DNA of 64,000 bases from Triops longicaudatus (taxonomy: Eukaryota > Arthropoda > Branchiopoda > Notostraca > Triopsidae), in contig JAGQDJ010000228.1 in the NCBI GenBank assembly GCA_022885665.1, positions 1 to 64,000 on the forward strand. The letters run 5' to 3'. Below the pieces are notes generated by a model that was not told the origin of the DNA, did not search any database, and saw nothing but the letters and a program-made list of their open reading frames with translations. Positions 11,721-23,111 of the stretch are shown here, in pieces (position 1 is the stretch's first letter; each line of letters opens with the position of its first letter). Position numbers and translations under genes: made by a program.

Positions 11721-14700
11721 TTTTGTGGCCTCCTACTACGTTTTGCTATCGTACCAAAGGCTTACTGTGCGTACAATTTCCAAAATCTCTAGTAGGTGAC
11801 GAGAAGTATTTTTCTCCATTCTTTCCACGTTTCCACTCTCCTGGCTTTACTTCTCATTAATTATTTCTTTACTTCTTCTAGCAGGTACAGTCCAGAAAGA
11901 GATCCAAAATAATCATATGAAAAATAAACAAGCAACGTTTCGGCAACAATGAACTTCTTCACTCGTTAAGTACGGAATTACGGCCATCTTTGTTGGCACG
12001 TGTATAGGATCGATTTAAAACGTATGTCCTCGACAAGTCACGTGGTTCTGCGTACACTTACGTAAGAAGACAAACAAATCGGTCGCTCACCCTGAGAAGC
12101 GTTTTGACTTACAAAAACTCGTGCTCCGCTTCCATACTGACCTTACTGCGCCGGACGCGCTTATTACTTACTTTAATGTAGACAAATTACACTACCCGCG
12201 CAATTGTAGTGACCTTGCCAGAGGAATAATTGCCGTGCAACGCTATGGTTCGGTGACACGAGGCTCATAACATTCCCGGCCCACACAGTTATACCATTTT
12301 ATGACGGATGTCTATCAACGTCGTACTCTATTTGGGCACTAGTCGGCAGTTCCCGTCCAAGTGCTGATATAAAATATTAATTGATTTTTTCGTAACACGC
12401 CGTATCTACGACCGATATGTTATTATTAAAGAGAAAAACACAATCATGTTTTTACCCTCTTTGTTCCTAGTCTTCGTTAACCTTTGATATTAAAGACCCG
12501 TTACTCAGGATTCTGCAGTACTTTTTTTATCATTTAATATGAGATAACTTTTGAAGACCTTCTCAATGTTTTCGTTGGGGCTAGCGTGTAGAGACGCTAA
12601 TAAACGTGGGTTGTCGGGGGGTTGGAGAGGCTCTTGTAACGTAATACAGGGCATCTAGCCGAGACGGAGGGCTTAGGACGCCAAACGAGGCTGTTCGTCC
12701 CGCGCAGTGCAGGGAGCTTTTTGTTTAAAACGGAACACGTTTCTCGGAAATGCAAATGTGTAGCGCGTGCAAGGTTCCGCGTCTGCCAGGGACCACGCCT
12801 ACTATACCTTTTCTCCGTGTGCCTTCTCCCCACAATACGGTCGAAGTGCAGATGTCCTTGGTTGCCCGTGCGACATAACATCGATAGAAAAGATAAAGCT
12901 GAAAATTGCCCTTGGTTGTTGTAACAGGACAGATTACACAACTCTGTAGTCAGTAAAAGTAGTTGACTTATTTTCGCTACTTGCAGCCACACGTTTGATG
13001 CCAAGTTGTGGTTTAAAGATCACCACATCCAGCAAACGTGTATTATGGACTATAAATATAGTTAATATAGTTAATATAGTTTAAGACATTATAGACGTCT
13101 TTATATTTATTATTAACGATAACAACTATAAATACAGATATATTTATATATGTAAGTACTAATATGTTATAAACCCTATAAATACAAAATACAATGAGTA
13201 AATACAAGAATATTTTTTAGTAAAACCTTTGCAATAGACGCCTTTAGTATAAGGAGAGTGATTAAAAATATGCAAAGTAAGATTTTTGCAAGACATGACC
13301 TTTCCAAAAAAGGCTTGCAAAACTACCAGTACAATGTCCTCAATCACTTTCTTTCGGTTCCAGGCGTCTCCGGTGTAAAAATTTTACGTAAAATAACCTA
13401 ACTCAGCCTTTTTTAACATTAAAAGGCGACTCGCATGGCCCTGTGTAAGAGAAAAGTGTCTAAGTACTATAGAATTGTAGCCTTAATTGGGCTAAAACTC
13501 TAGGTATTTTAGGTTCAATTTTCTAAAGCATTACATTCTACGCTGCATTACAATTTTCTAAAGCTTCAAGAAGCTTTTAAGATTGAGAGACATGACTTGT
13601 AAACTGGAAAGACTCCAGAAAGCGAATTTAAAATGAAAAAAATAAATAAATAAAAAAACGAAAAGAACAAACTCAAAAATTCATTAAGGGTTGCAGCACG
13701 AGACACACAGAGGAGAGAACTTAGAGTTCCGTTTCTTAGTAGAGGGAACAAATACATCGTAAAGTTGTTATGGTTGCTTGGTAAGGTTTGATGGGCCTGC
13801 AAAACTTATTAACTTCTTTTTCTTTACGCACTCCTCTCCATTCCTCTCGGAGCTTTAGCTTGCGCCACAAGTTGCATTATTGCTTAACAAATAAGAAAAA
13901 GATGGAAGCTGGATTTCCGTTTCGGCTACGTTTTCGACACGAGGACAAGGGCTCCTAGGACCTAAGTGGTCCTGGAGACCTATCTAACCGGCAACACGCA
14001 TTATACGTGGGAAATCAATAAAAGTACACCCTTGAGTCGACTCAGGTTGAGGTAGGCGCCGTCCGTGAATGTTTGTGGCAAACAAGGTGAACAAATGCCG
14101 TATTTTGCTTTATCTTATACCTCCTCCCCTCCCAGACCACCCCAACTCCGTGTACGAAATCAATATCAGTTCGATATACAATAACTCCCTTTTTTGCATG
14201 AGAAAAACGAGTGTTACGCAAACATATCATAAGTCGGAATCTGGACCGAAGGAATCAACCTGTTGATTTCTAGATAACAGATTACCCGACAGCGAGGGAA
14301 GTATACGTGTTATGAAACAGGCTAGCTCCGACCAGGGACTCCTTTTCCTTTCCCTTGATTTCTGTATATGTGGGGATTTATACAAGGCGCATGAGACGTT
14401 CAACTGGATTTCTTAGAAATGGCTACTGCACAATAATATGCTATGCAGTTCGGTTCAGAGCATAAGACGGCTGGTTCTATGCAGCATGGAAAAATTCGCT
14501 TTAAGGTTCAGAAACAGTCGGTAAGGCACAATAGTGAGGGACCAAGATCTTTTAATAGATTTATCCCTACCTCCTGGGCTCCGTGCTATCTCGTGCGTTA
14601 CCAAAACAAACGGCCGTCTCTATATTCGTGCTCTTTTTGGGTAACTGTGTGCGATAAAATGTCACGTCATCCCTAACTTGCAATGACTCGACCGTCAACG

Positions 14701-15079
14701 TTACCTAAACTGGTTACGCAAACTGGGAGGGCCTCTTTTGCGTTAATATTCGCCATCACGCACGTATACAAAGCCGAGGAAGATACAGTATTGTATGTGA
14801 ACGGTTGAAATGTGGAATCAGAACCCTAATCACGTCGAGGAAAAAAATAATAGCACGTAAGAAATTACCAGCGGGAAAACCCCGTTTGCTACAAATGTAT
14901 CCTGTTTGTCCCATTTAATACATTATTTAAGAAGTTTGTGACGTTAAACTACCCCAGTCCGAAGCGTATGAATTTCGTTTCATTTAGAGCTTTTTCCTTA
15001 CATTTTATTTTTAGTTTTCAAGCTTACAAAAATTCTTCTGAGGCGCTGTCAGTTTACACTCTATTGTATTAAGCGACAT

Positions 15080-15355
15080 CACGTGACAGAAAATGTGAAA
15101 CAAAGTTTCGGATACACTAAAGAACGTTAGCAAGTTGTATACGCTAACACGCGTAGGTGCGATCCCGAAGAACAACAAATGTCTTTAATCTGAGCTAATT
15201 ACCGCTCCGGTGTATCCGAGTCACCTGTACTCTGCACGTGAGTAAGCGACGTCTCCATGGTTGGCGTGAAAAGTGTGTTGGTTGCATTTGGATAAGGAAA
15301 GAAACGGAAACTTTAAGCCTTGATAGGATTCTCAGGTGACACATGCTTGCACGTG
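15080..15355. promoter_or_regulatory. Cluster of three canonical E-boxes
   Basis: CACGTG occurs at 15080, 15235 and 15350. Others in the vrille upstream region are at 7239, 11115, 12039, 17240, 17699 and 19371. CACGTG is the binding site of CLK/CYC-type bHLH-PAS factors, which drive vrille in Drosophila. The spacing here is compatible with a distal enhancer about 6 kb upstream of the vrille start. Function is inferred only from motif density and the nearest gene. Confidence 0.4.
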
Positions 15356-18026
15356 GCTCAGTTGCGAGAAACGTGACTTACATCTTGGGTTTACATCACT
15401 GGTTCCCTGGTCAACGCATACAGGATATTGTTTGAGTACGAAAGAAACTATGCAGCTATTATGAAACGAAACATGACTAAAACGTGAACGCAAATAGGAA
15501 GCACCAGAACTTGGCTTGCGATACCCAGGAAAATTAATACTTGATGCTGCATTGCAGCGTTGTTATGGACGCACAAATGTCGCCAATCCTAACCTCGGAA
15601 AACACGCTATACCCAAAAGACTTTGGCCACACCGGGTAAAAAAGTGTCTCCGTACAAACGGCGTAGCTGCGTCCTCAATTGTTCATTACTATGTACTAGC
15701 TGTATTGTGGTCGACTTACTTACCTCTCTTGTCTATGTCGCAACTACATTGCAAAACACGCAATACAAGTAGAGCACCTTAACTTATAAGTGGCTTTTAA
15801 GTAACGACAAATTATTCGTTACAAATTTACTCCACGAAAAAGCTATTTTTTAGTAGCAATGCCATTTTTGTTGACACGCTTAATTCGACAGTTTTACCAT
15901 TTGTGGGCTATAAAACTTTCAATAATCCTTGCTCGTGAGTCATGTTTTTAGATCATCACCAGTACTACTGAACAACGCATGCAGCAACTTACTCATGACA
16001 TAACCGTTTTCCTGAACAGAACCAGCATTGCGGATCCCACTGGACCAAAAATTAAGCCCAGAGTCCGTGAATGCGATACGACCCATTCGCTGCGTTTCAT
16101 CACCATGACGTCATACGAGTATTAGACCCACGAAGGCTCCGCGCTCGTTGCAACTCAAAGGCTCCAGTTCGCGTAGCGTATAGTAAAGTTAGTCGTATCC
16201 CCCTGAGTGGCCCGAGCAGGCAGCAGTGCTCCACGCTCTTTACAGAGTTCAAAGTTTGCAACTATTCCTGGTGTTTTTATACAAAACCCCTCGCCAAAAA
16301 GAACACGTTGCGGAATTGCAATTTGTTCTAAATTCGCTGTGCTAAGCGGGAAAAAAACTTGTTGGATTCTTGGATTTCTTACAGTGCAATTGATAACCCG
16401 TGGTTCGAATGGACCTAATGTTTGCCTCCTGTTGATATACATCAAGACTCAGAAGTTACACTGAAACACACGGCATTACACGAGTAAGTCGAAACGTACT
16501 GCGTAGCATCCAACGTTTGTATAAGAACTCTTGCACCGCAACTCGGTTTTCATTGTCATAGTCCATAGACGGTATTTTCGCAAGGTTTTGGCCCAGTGCT
16601 GCGATAAGCTCGCGTTACTGTGTACACAGCGGGCACCATTACGCAACGGTTATAAGGGCAGCAGTTGCTTCACCGAGTTCTTCTTTTTTCTTTTTCAACA
16701 GTGCTGTATATTGTAACGTCAACCAAGCGTATTCCTATCTTTAGTGCACAATATTTAGACCGCACAAGGGCAAACATAAGTATTATAATTCTATGGAAAA
16801 ATTCATACAAAGAAATTATGGTTCATAAAACGAGTACTGAGGAATTCTAAAGAAACATAAATAAACGTTTGAAATTTTGCGCTAAACTACAATGAAACAG
16901 TTTGGCCTTTTGTCAACGTTTCGTCACTGAGTAAATGAGTTAAGTTTCGGGGCCTTTATTTTTACACAGGACGGTCTTCTTCTAGTAGTAGTTTACGCAT
17001 AGATGGGCCGCTAACGATAAACTCATAGATGCGGCGATTAAGTCTTCCTCCACGTTTCAGCTCTCAGAATCGGTTGCGTAACCGAGTAACCTTGGTCTCC
17101 ACACCTCTCCCGGTTTTCCAGCTAAAAGCACTATACTACGCTATCATTGTCTGCTCTTAGATCCATACTCCCTACGCGAAATCCCAACAAACCACCCTCC
17201 ATGTCTTTCCACCCTCTTTCGATCGATTAACCATAACGGCACGTGGAGGTCGTAGTCACAGTCTTTCTTCTTGTCTCTTTGGTAGGCGTCTTCGATTTTT
17301 CGGCCCAGCTGTGTCTCGTGCACATGCAGCGTACAAAAACAGCACCTAAAAGGTCGTTCGCACATTACTAGAATACTGCACCCCTTTTTGCTCCAGAGCT
17401 CAGTCTTTCACTTATTTCTTACGATTCGTGTTGCACAAGGACATTAAAGGTGACCTAGCACTATATCAGGTCAATCGAACCTGATGCGAACAATGGTTTA
17501 AGATTAGTTTTGAACTCTGCTATTACTCGACAAAGCTCCTCCCCCGCTCTGGTATCACCCGGTATAATCATAACCCTCCTCACTACACAACACCGTATCC
17601 ATGTTCACCCCGTGTAACTAGCAAAAACGGATTACTTCGGGTGTACTACCTGCACATTGCTATGAAACAAAGCGCCTGAACGCTTTGTAAGCTACCACCA
17701 CGTGACAAGACGACTCACGAGGCGATTATATCACGTTAAAATGAACTATTTATGTACGAACGTGGATAAACTAGATAGGCGAAATTAAGCAAATTTCTAG
17801 AACTTCGGTTAAACGCAGATTTAAACTTCAAGTATTTTAATTCCACTTTAACTTATTTATATTTCTTGGTGTAAGCTTCGTGTTGAAATACACTCGATTT
17901 TTATTCTACTTGTAGATTTTATTAAATCTGAAAGTAATCCTTTGCGTTACAAACTTGTCTTCTACTTTTGCCTCCGTTTCTAATTACTTTCATTAGTATT
18001 ATAAATTCATTTTATTATGCAATGTA

Positions 18027-18192
18027 CAGTAAAACCTCGCTATAACTAACCCATTGGGAGCAGAGAAAACTGTCAAATCGCAATAGCAGCGTTTTCGATA
18101 AATTTACAAACCTGGAAACCCTAAAATACGTCCACTATGACTAACGTTATAACGGACGTATTTTATGAGTTGGTTATAACGAAATTCTACTG
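18027..18192. mobile_element. pogo/Tigger-like MITE, copy A
   Basis: The left end reads CAGTAAAACCTCGCTATAAC and the right end, reverse complemented, reads CAGTAGAATTTCGTTATAAC. About 21 of the first 27 bases match as terminal inverted repeats. Length is 166 bp with no coding capacity. TA flanks the left end. The CAGTARAACCTCG-TATAACG terminus is typical of pogo/Tigger-type DNA transposons. Confidence 0.75.
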
Positions 18193-18226
18193 TGTTCAAT
18201 TGCTTTCTTTTTCCTTCTTTACAATA

Positions 18227-18379
18227 CGATAGAATCTCATTATGATGAACCTCCTGCGATGCGAGAAACTGCTGGGCATATCGAAAGTTTGTTTAGTCTG
18301 TACGTTACTCAGAGCCTTAAACCCGTCCACTATAGCCGGCACTCCGTTTTGATGGGTTCGCTGTAACGAAATTCTACTG
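18227..18379. mobile_element. pogo/Tigger-like MITE, copy B
   Basis: This lies 34 bp after copy A. The right end, reverse complemented, reads CAGTAGAATTTCGTTACAGC. The left end is more worn (CGATAGAATCTCATTATGAT). TA dinucleotides flank both ends, as expected for a TA target-site duplication. It is 153 bp long and has no open frame. Two neighbouring copies suggest a preferred target or a nested insertion. Confidence 0.7.
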
Positions 18380-19047
18380 TATATTTCTAATTTATTTTTT
18401 ATCCATTTCTGCCGCCTCTGATGGGCTTTGCAACGAAGTTCTCTTACATCCGGTGTTGTGCAATTTGCGCAGTGTTCCCATAGACACTTGCACAATTCTT
18501 TAGGGGGCCCAACGAAACATTATTATATTACGTAAGCTATTGGAGGTGTCAATGGGACAGCGAGTTTACACAGTTGGTTCGGCATTAACCTTGGTTAAGG
18601 CGTCAGTGAGACCGCAGTCTAAATAACCTGGGGTGTATAGTAGCGAGTCAAGGGCTTTCGGCGTGGACACATCAAGCCTGTTTGACTGCCAATACTTGCG
18701 TGAAATGGTCACGAACGCAGTGCTTATCAAGCCCCACCTTTAAACCAATGGCGGCTAACAGCGCCGTACTAATTACGTGAATTAAGCACACATGCGACAC
18801 GTTGGGTAGTTTTTCAACTATTCTTGCCAGTCATGTTCTCAGGCTCACCCCAAAATGGGTCATATGGCCAATCGTACACGACAAAAAAGAGCGCGTGTTG
18901 TTGCAAAAGTTGCGCGCCCCGTCAATAACCGTAGTTATATTTGCATAATGGCTACGTGTTTTACGTCAGCCACCGTCCGGCACACGAGTTGGAAAGCATT
19001 CAAACGCACCAACAAGGTAAAGGACCTTATCCAACTCATCGAACGGA

Positions 19048-19061
19048 CCCCCCCCCCCCCC
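19048..19061 (+). repeat. C14 homopolymer
   Basis: An uninterrupted run of 14 C followed by T6. Length may be unreliable because such runs are error-prone in sequencing. Confidence 0.9.
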
Positions 19062-19134
19062 TTTTTTCGCGCTCCACCATCCAGTTCTTTTTTCGTAACG
19101 TTCGGGGTTGCCTAAGCGCTTGAATTCCTTCCAA

Positions 19135-19144
19135 GTTACGTAAT
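19135..19144. promoter_or_regulatory. VP-box / D-box-like PAR bZIP site
   Basis: GTTACGTAAT matches the RTTAYGTAAY consensus bound by VRI, PDP1 and NFIL3/PAR bZIP factors at every position. It lies about 2.3 kb upstream of the vrille start and about 240 bp before an E-box at 19371. Autoregulation is an inference. Confidence 0.35.
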
Positions 19145-20570
19145 CCAACGCCCCTGGCATACTAGAAAACATGCTGGTTGGTTTCGAGAAAGGCAGGCAT
19201 TATGCAACTGAAAAAAAAGATTGAGTCCTTCTGACTATCTTGAGATGTTAACCGAATGTTACGGCTGCTCCGCAGCCTCTTTTCTTTACCTCGAATGCAT
19301 CGTCTCCACACACGCGCATCCAATTCTTTCGGTGCATTTTGCAGACCTTGACTAAAAGCCGTGTAGGTCGCACGTGGAGCAGGCGAAAGAAGATGGGAGG
19401 GCATCTCAGGGAGAGCAAAATCGGCACCCGCTCTCTTGCCCACCCATGTAAACTTTGCTCCAGCGTGACGACGCAGCGAGAATGTTAAATAGGAAAAGCC
19501 CTGCCAACGTAACCATCACCAAGGACGTCAGTAATCAACTTTTTGTTCCTTTCCTAACCTTTTTTTTTGTCTATCCCTTTCGGTCAATCCGGCAATTTTC
19601 GCAACAGCTTGCAAAAAGCCACACTTGCCAAAATTCCCACCCCTCCCTCTTATATAAAAAAAAAATCTTCGTGCCTTAAAGCAGGGATCATCAAACCTAT
19701 CCCACGGTTACTCCATCCCGCGTTATCTCACTTGGTTCTTTCTATTGCGCCCCGTTACGGCAACATGAACAGTGCCTGCAGCTAGCCCTTTTTTGAGCTA
19801 ATGGCTAATAACGCCTAAGAATAACAGGTTTCCTTGGTTATACTTAGCTATGGCATTCATTGTTAGGAGGTTCACCCACGCTATTCCAGGAACTGACCCT
19901 CCCCTACCTCCCTTCTCTTAAAACAGTGCGAGTCTGATCAAATTCCTTTCATCTTCACCTTTCGGTCTCGCCATTGAAAATCTTTGCACGGTCACATAAG
20001 CAATGATCTATCGTGCGGAGTAACGAGTCCAGAAACCCGCCTTATACGGACCCAGTTTAACTAGCCATAGTTTTGGCAAAACTTTCTCCGAGAATTGACT
20101 TTCTGCTGCCTGTTTCAAGGAAAAAAATAAGCCCAGGAGGTACTTGAATTCGTAAAGTCGGAGCTCACCCAGAAAATTCCTCAATATTTAACACTAAAGA
20201 AGTATCTAATAATATTTGTATAGAACAATTCTTAACATTACGCAGCTAAAAAGTTGCGAGAAAATACCACGTAAATGAAGCCCTATGAGTCGAGCCACGT
20301 AAAAGCTTGGAATGTATCCTTCGTCATGAAAAAGAATGTTCTTAATCGCACTAACGAACTTTTGGATTACTTACAATACAGGTTTAAAAGCGAATTCGTG
20401 TATATTAACAGTTTAATCGGCTCTTCCTTTATGAAGCGTAGTTTTGTTCGATAGAAGCTGAATAAGAGGAATTCATTTAAATACATGTAAACTACTTGTT
20501 AGCCGTACTCACTTTCAATAAGAGTTAATTTAGTAAAAGGTGAAAGTTGTATCCCTTTGTTGAAGGAAAG

Positions 20571-20733
20571 CCATAGTTAATTTTATGCTCCTTCGGATTA
20601 ACCGGCTTTTCGATCTTAAGTAATCTTACTGCAACGCATACAATATTTTCTGTACTTGATTCGTTAAGAATAGTAATGATGTGCCCATAGTTAATTTTCT
20701 GCGTTTTTTTTTAGATAAATCGGCTTTTCGTTC
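20571..20733 (+). repeat. Two short diverged direct repeats
   Basis: 20571-20615 and 20684-20733 both contain CCATAGTTAATTTT followed by CGGCTTTTCG about 15 to 20 bases later. Start-to-start distance is about 113 bp. Confidence 0.55.
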
Positions 20734-21406
20734 ATCCATCGTGTCTAATGCCACGAAGGTGGATAAGAGGGGTGTAGTTTTACTGTACGAGACGACAGTG
20801 TCTTTCAGCTAACGTTACAGGGATGCAAAAAAAGGCGCGTAACACGATTGGCTCTTAAAAGTCGGAGCATTCCTGTTCTTTCTCAGGCCTTTCGCTACCT
20901 TAAGGGTTACATAAAAGCAGGTTTTCGTACCGAAAAGACATTTCGCTTCCGAGGTTCGAACTTAAATCCTTAAAAAAACTCGTCTTTCTCCTTTGCCCCC
21001 AATCCACCCCCCGTTCCCAACGGGCTGCCGAAAAATGTCGAGAGCACGGGACAGTCCTGCAGCCTAGTGCTGTGCAAGTAGTTGTCATACAGATTCCAGC
21101 TGCAAGCAACGCGTTAGTCTAAAGACGCTTGAAACTACAGTTTTAGGTACCAACTTTGCGGAGACTGTTAGGCACCAACTTTGGTAACACTAGAATCTCG
21201 AAATTTTTAACCAGGACATTTGTACTGTGGTGATTATACCGCTTGGGTGACTTCATTACAGGTTCCAATAAGTTAATATTTCGCAAGTTGAAGAGGTATT
21301 CAAGTTGTTTACGCGGGTATGTCTGGAATTTTCAAAATGTGTGTGCATATCGGTGCCTAACGAACTTTTCGTGTTTTGTTTGTGTTAGGTTCTCTCCGTT
21401 CACACT

Positions 21407-23095
21407 ATGGTGGCAGAAAGCGTGGCAGTAAATTGGCAACGGCGTTTGAATCCCGAAGATTTCGATTTACCGTCATCGTACTCCTCAGTTGATTCACTCA
21501 ACTCGGTCCATTCGCCTCCTTCACATAAGAGAATGGCAGCTTTGGACGAACGCTCCGCCGTTCTATACAACAATACCCGGTACGCTGCAGCAGCTGCCGG
21601 GTTAGACTTAAGCAGTTTGGCTGCGCTTCGCAACAATCTGCACCCGGATATGAACCTGCTTCATGAGCGTTCTTCTTCTGGCCCAGGTTCGACCGGCTCC
21701 AATGGCAGTGGCAGTCATCATCGCAAGCAACGTGAATTTATTCCTGATGCCAAGAAAGATGAGAGTTACTGGGACCGGCGTCGCAGAAATAACGAAGCTG
21801 CGAAACGCTCGCGTGAAAAACGACGCTTGAACGACATGGTCTTGGAACAACGAGTACTCGAACTCACCAAAGAGAATCACATCTTACGGGCGCAATTGGC
21901 AGCTATCCGTGACAAGTACGGCGTAACAGGTGAAGGACTCATCTCCATGGAGCAAGTTCTGTCCACGCTCCCTTCAGCCGAGCAAGTCATCAGTCTTACG
22001 CGAGCTCGGTCCAAGATTTTTCAAGCAGCGTCTCCTTATGGCACGCCGTTACCGGTTGTTCCGCTCACCAGCCCTACGACCTTGCGTTACAATGCCCTTT
22101 CTCCCTCCCCCGCACCTAACCCTATACCACATTCTTCGGCAGCTGTTACTAACGGCACTCGGCAATCAGTCCTCGTCTCCCTAGGACGGCAAACGCCGAG
22201 TCCAACGCCTTCCCCCGTTTCGCAGTTCAGTCCCAACAATCCTCTATCCAAGGACCAACGGTTCACCAGCGCTGAAGCCTATACGAGGAATACTGCCACC
22301 CCGGAAGTGACCATCGAAAAAACTGCCTCTGGTCGTCCCCATAATCGTCTCCTCCCTCCTTTACCCGCATTAGCCCCTATGCTGTCCCTTTCACCGTTCC
22401 AACCCAATTCGAATTCCTCCGTTTCTTCCAACGCCAGTTCGTCCTCGCGACAACAGCGGATTTCGTCAGAATCAACTAGCAAGACTGATGTGGCAGCGTT
22501 CTTCGAGTACGGTTGCAGTAGTGGTGACGAAGAAGGCAGCACTGCTGGCTCACCTGGTAGTAATACTGCTGAGGTGAGCAACGGTCGTTTGCCTCACAAA
22601 CTCCGCCACAAGTCACGTTTAGGTGACAAGGACTCTGCTGCGGCCGCTGTACTCTTGTCTTTAACAGATATCAAATCAGAAAATGCGTTGTATGAAGGAG
22701 AATCGGAGGCCGAGATGTACCGAGGCTGCGGCAGCAGTGACGAGAAAGATTCGGGTATTTCTTCCGTCAGTGAGTGGAGTAATACTGTGAACACGCCGAG
22801 TTACAACAACTCCACGACGCCACCACTTAATCAGAATTATAAAAACTGCCCTGAACAGCAGCAACAAACGAGGCGCGCGGAGGGGAATTCTGACACGGAC
22901 GGTCCGGCAGCTAAACGCGCTCGGTCGGTGGCCAGCTTTGGCTCCGGGGCACTGGCATTAGCCTTAGGGGCGAATGAGGCCGATAGTGAGTTGTTGCGCT
23001 CGCAGGTGGCGCGGCTAGCGTCGGAAGTGGAAACGCTGAAAACGTTTTTGCGTTTCCAAGCCCAGGCCGGTATTCCGAACAATGCTGACGACTAG
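21407..23095 (+). CDS. vri: vrille-type bZIP transcription factor
   Basis: One uninterrupted coding exon of 562 residues. A 3' splice site (GTGTTAG, ending at 21388) 18 bases before the ATG suggests a 5' noncoding exon upstream. Residues about 106-140 hold the NFIL3/vrille signature: RKQREFIPDAKKDESYW, then NNEAAKRSREKRRLND. The zipper heptads fall on L146, L153, L160 and I167. The part after it (ENHILRAQLAAIRDKYG) is nearly the vrille sequence rather than vertebrate NFIL3. The rest is Ser/Pro-rich and disordered, with DSGISSVSEW and a C-terminal heptad-like helix near 530-556. In Drosophila the protein represses clock genes through VP-boxes and acts in tracheal and hair development. The nearest gene is the convergent Wsck. 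Confidence 0.93.
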   Translation: MVAESVAVNWQRRLNPEDFDLPSSYSSVDSLNSVHSPPSHKRMAALDERSAVLYNNTRYAAAAAGLDLSSLAALRNNLHPDMNLLHERSSSGPGSTGSNGSGSHHRKQREFIPDAKKDESYWDRRRRNNEAAKRSREKRRLNDMVLEQRVLELTKENHILRAQLAAIRDKYGVTGEGLISMEQVLSTLPSAEQVISLTRARSKIFQAASPYGTPLPVVPLTSPTTLRYNALSPSPAPNPIPHSSAAVTNGTRQSVLVSLGRQTPSPTPSPVSQFSPNNPLSKDQRFTSAEAYTRNTATPEVTIEKTASGRPHNRLLPPLPALAPMLSLSPFQPNSNSSVSSNASSSSRQQRISSESTSKTDVAAFFEYGCSSGDEEGSTAGSPGSNTAEVSNGRLPHKLRHKSRLGDKDSAAAAVLLSLTDIKSENALYEGESEAEMYRGCGSSDEKDSGISSVSEWSNTVNTPSYNNSTTPPLNQNYKNCPEQQQQTRRAEGNSDTDGPAAKRARSVASFGSGALALALGANEADSELLRSQVARLASEVETLKTFLRFQAQAGIPNNADD

Positions 23096-23105
23096 CTTTG
23101 TTTTG

Positions 23106-23111
23106 AATAAA
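23106..23111 (+). promoter_or_regulatory. Poly(A) signal of vrille
   Basis: AATAAA begins 11 bases after the TAG stop (23093-23095). A longer 3' UTR ending at later signals cannot be excluded. Confidence 0.5.

Larger units (their letters stand above)
6332..21388. other. 15-kb intergenic region upstream of vrille
   Basis: No convincing coding gene on either strand. Open frames of 60 to 135 codons occur but lack ATG starts, splice support or recognisable domains. The region holds a core-promoter-like site (6769), a 14-bp direct repeat (7490-7517), several diverged repeats, two adjacent MITEs (18027-18379), a C run (19048) and nine CACGTG E-boxes. Part of it is probably regulatory DNA or a 5' noncoding intron of vrille, because a good 3' splice site stands just before the vrille start. 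Confidence 0.6.

Noticed and set aside
12597..13004. 135-codon minus-strand frame, the longest in the 15-kb gap
   Set aside because: It begins with TTG rather than ATG and overlaps open frames on the other strand in GC-richer DNA. No family resemblance.
16332..16408. tRNA-like pair GTGCTAAGCGG and GGTTCGAATGG on the plus strand
   Set aside because: Box A and box B both deviate at key positions and no cloverleaf can be drawn.
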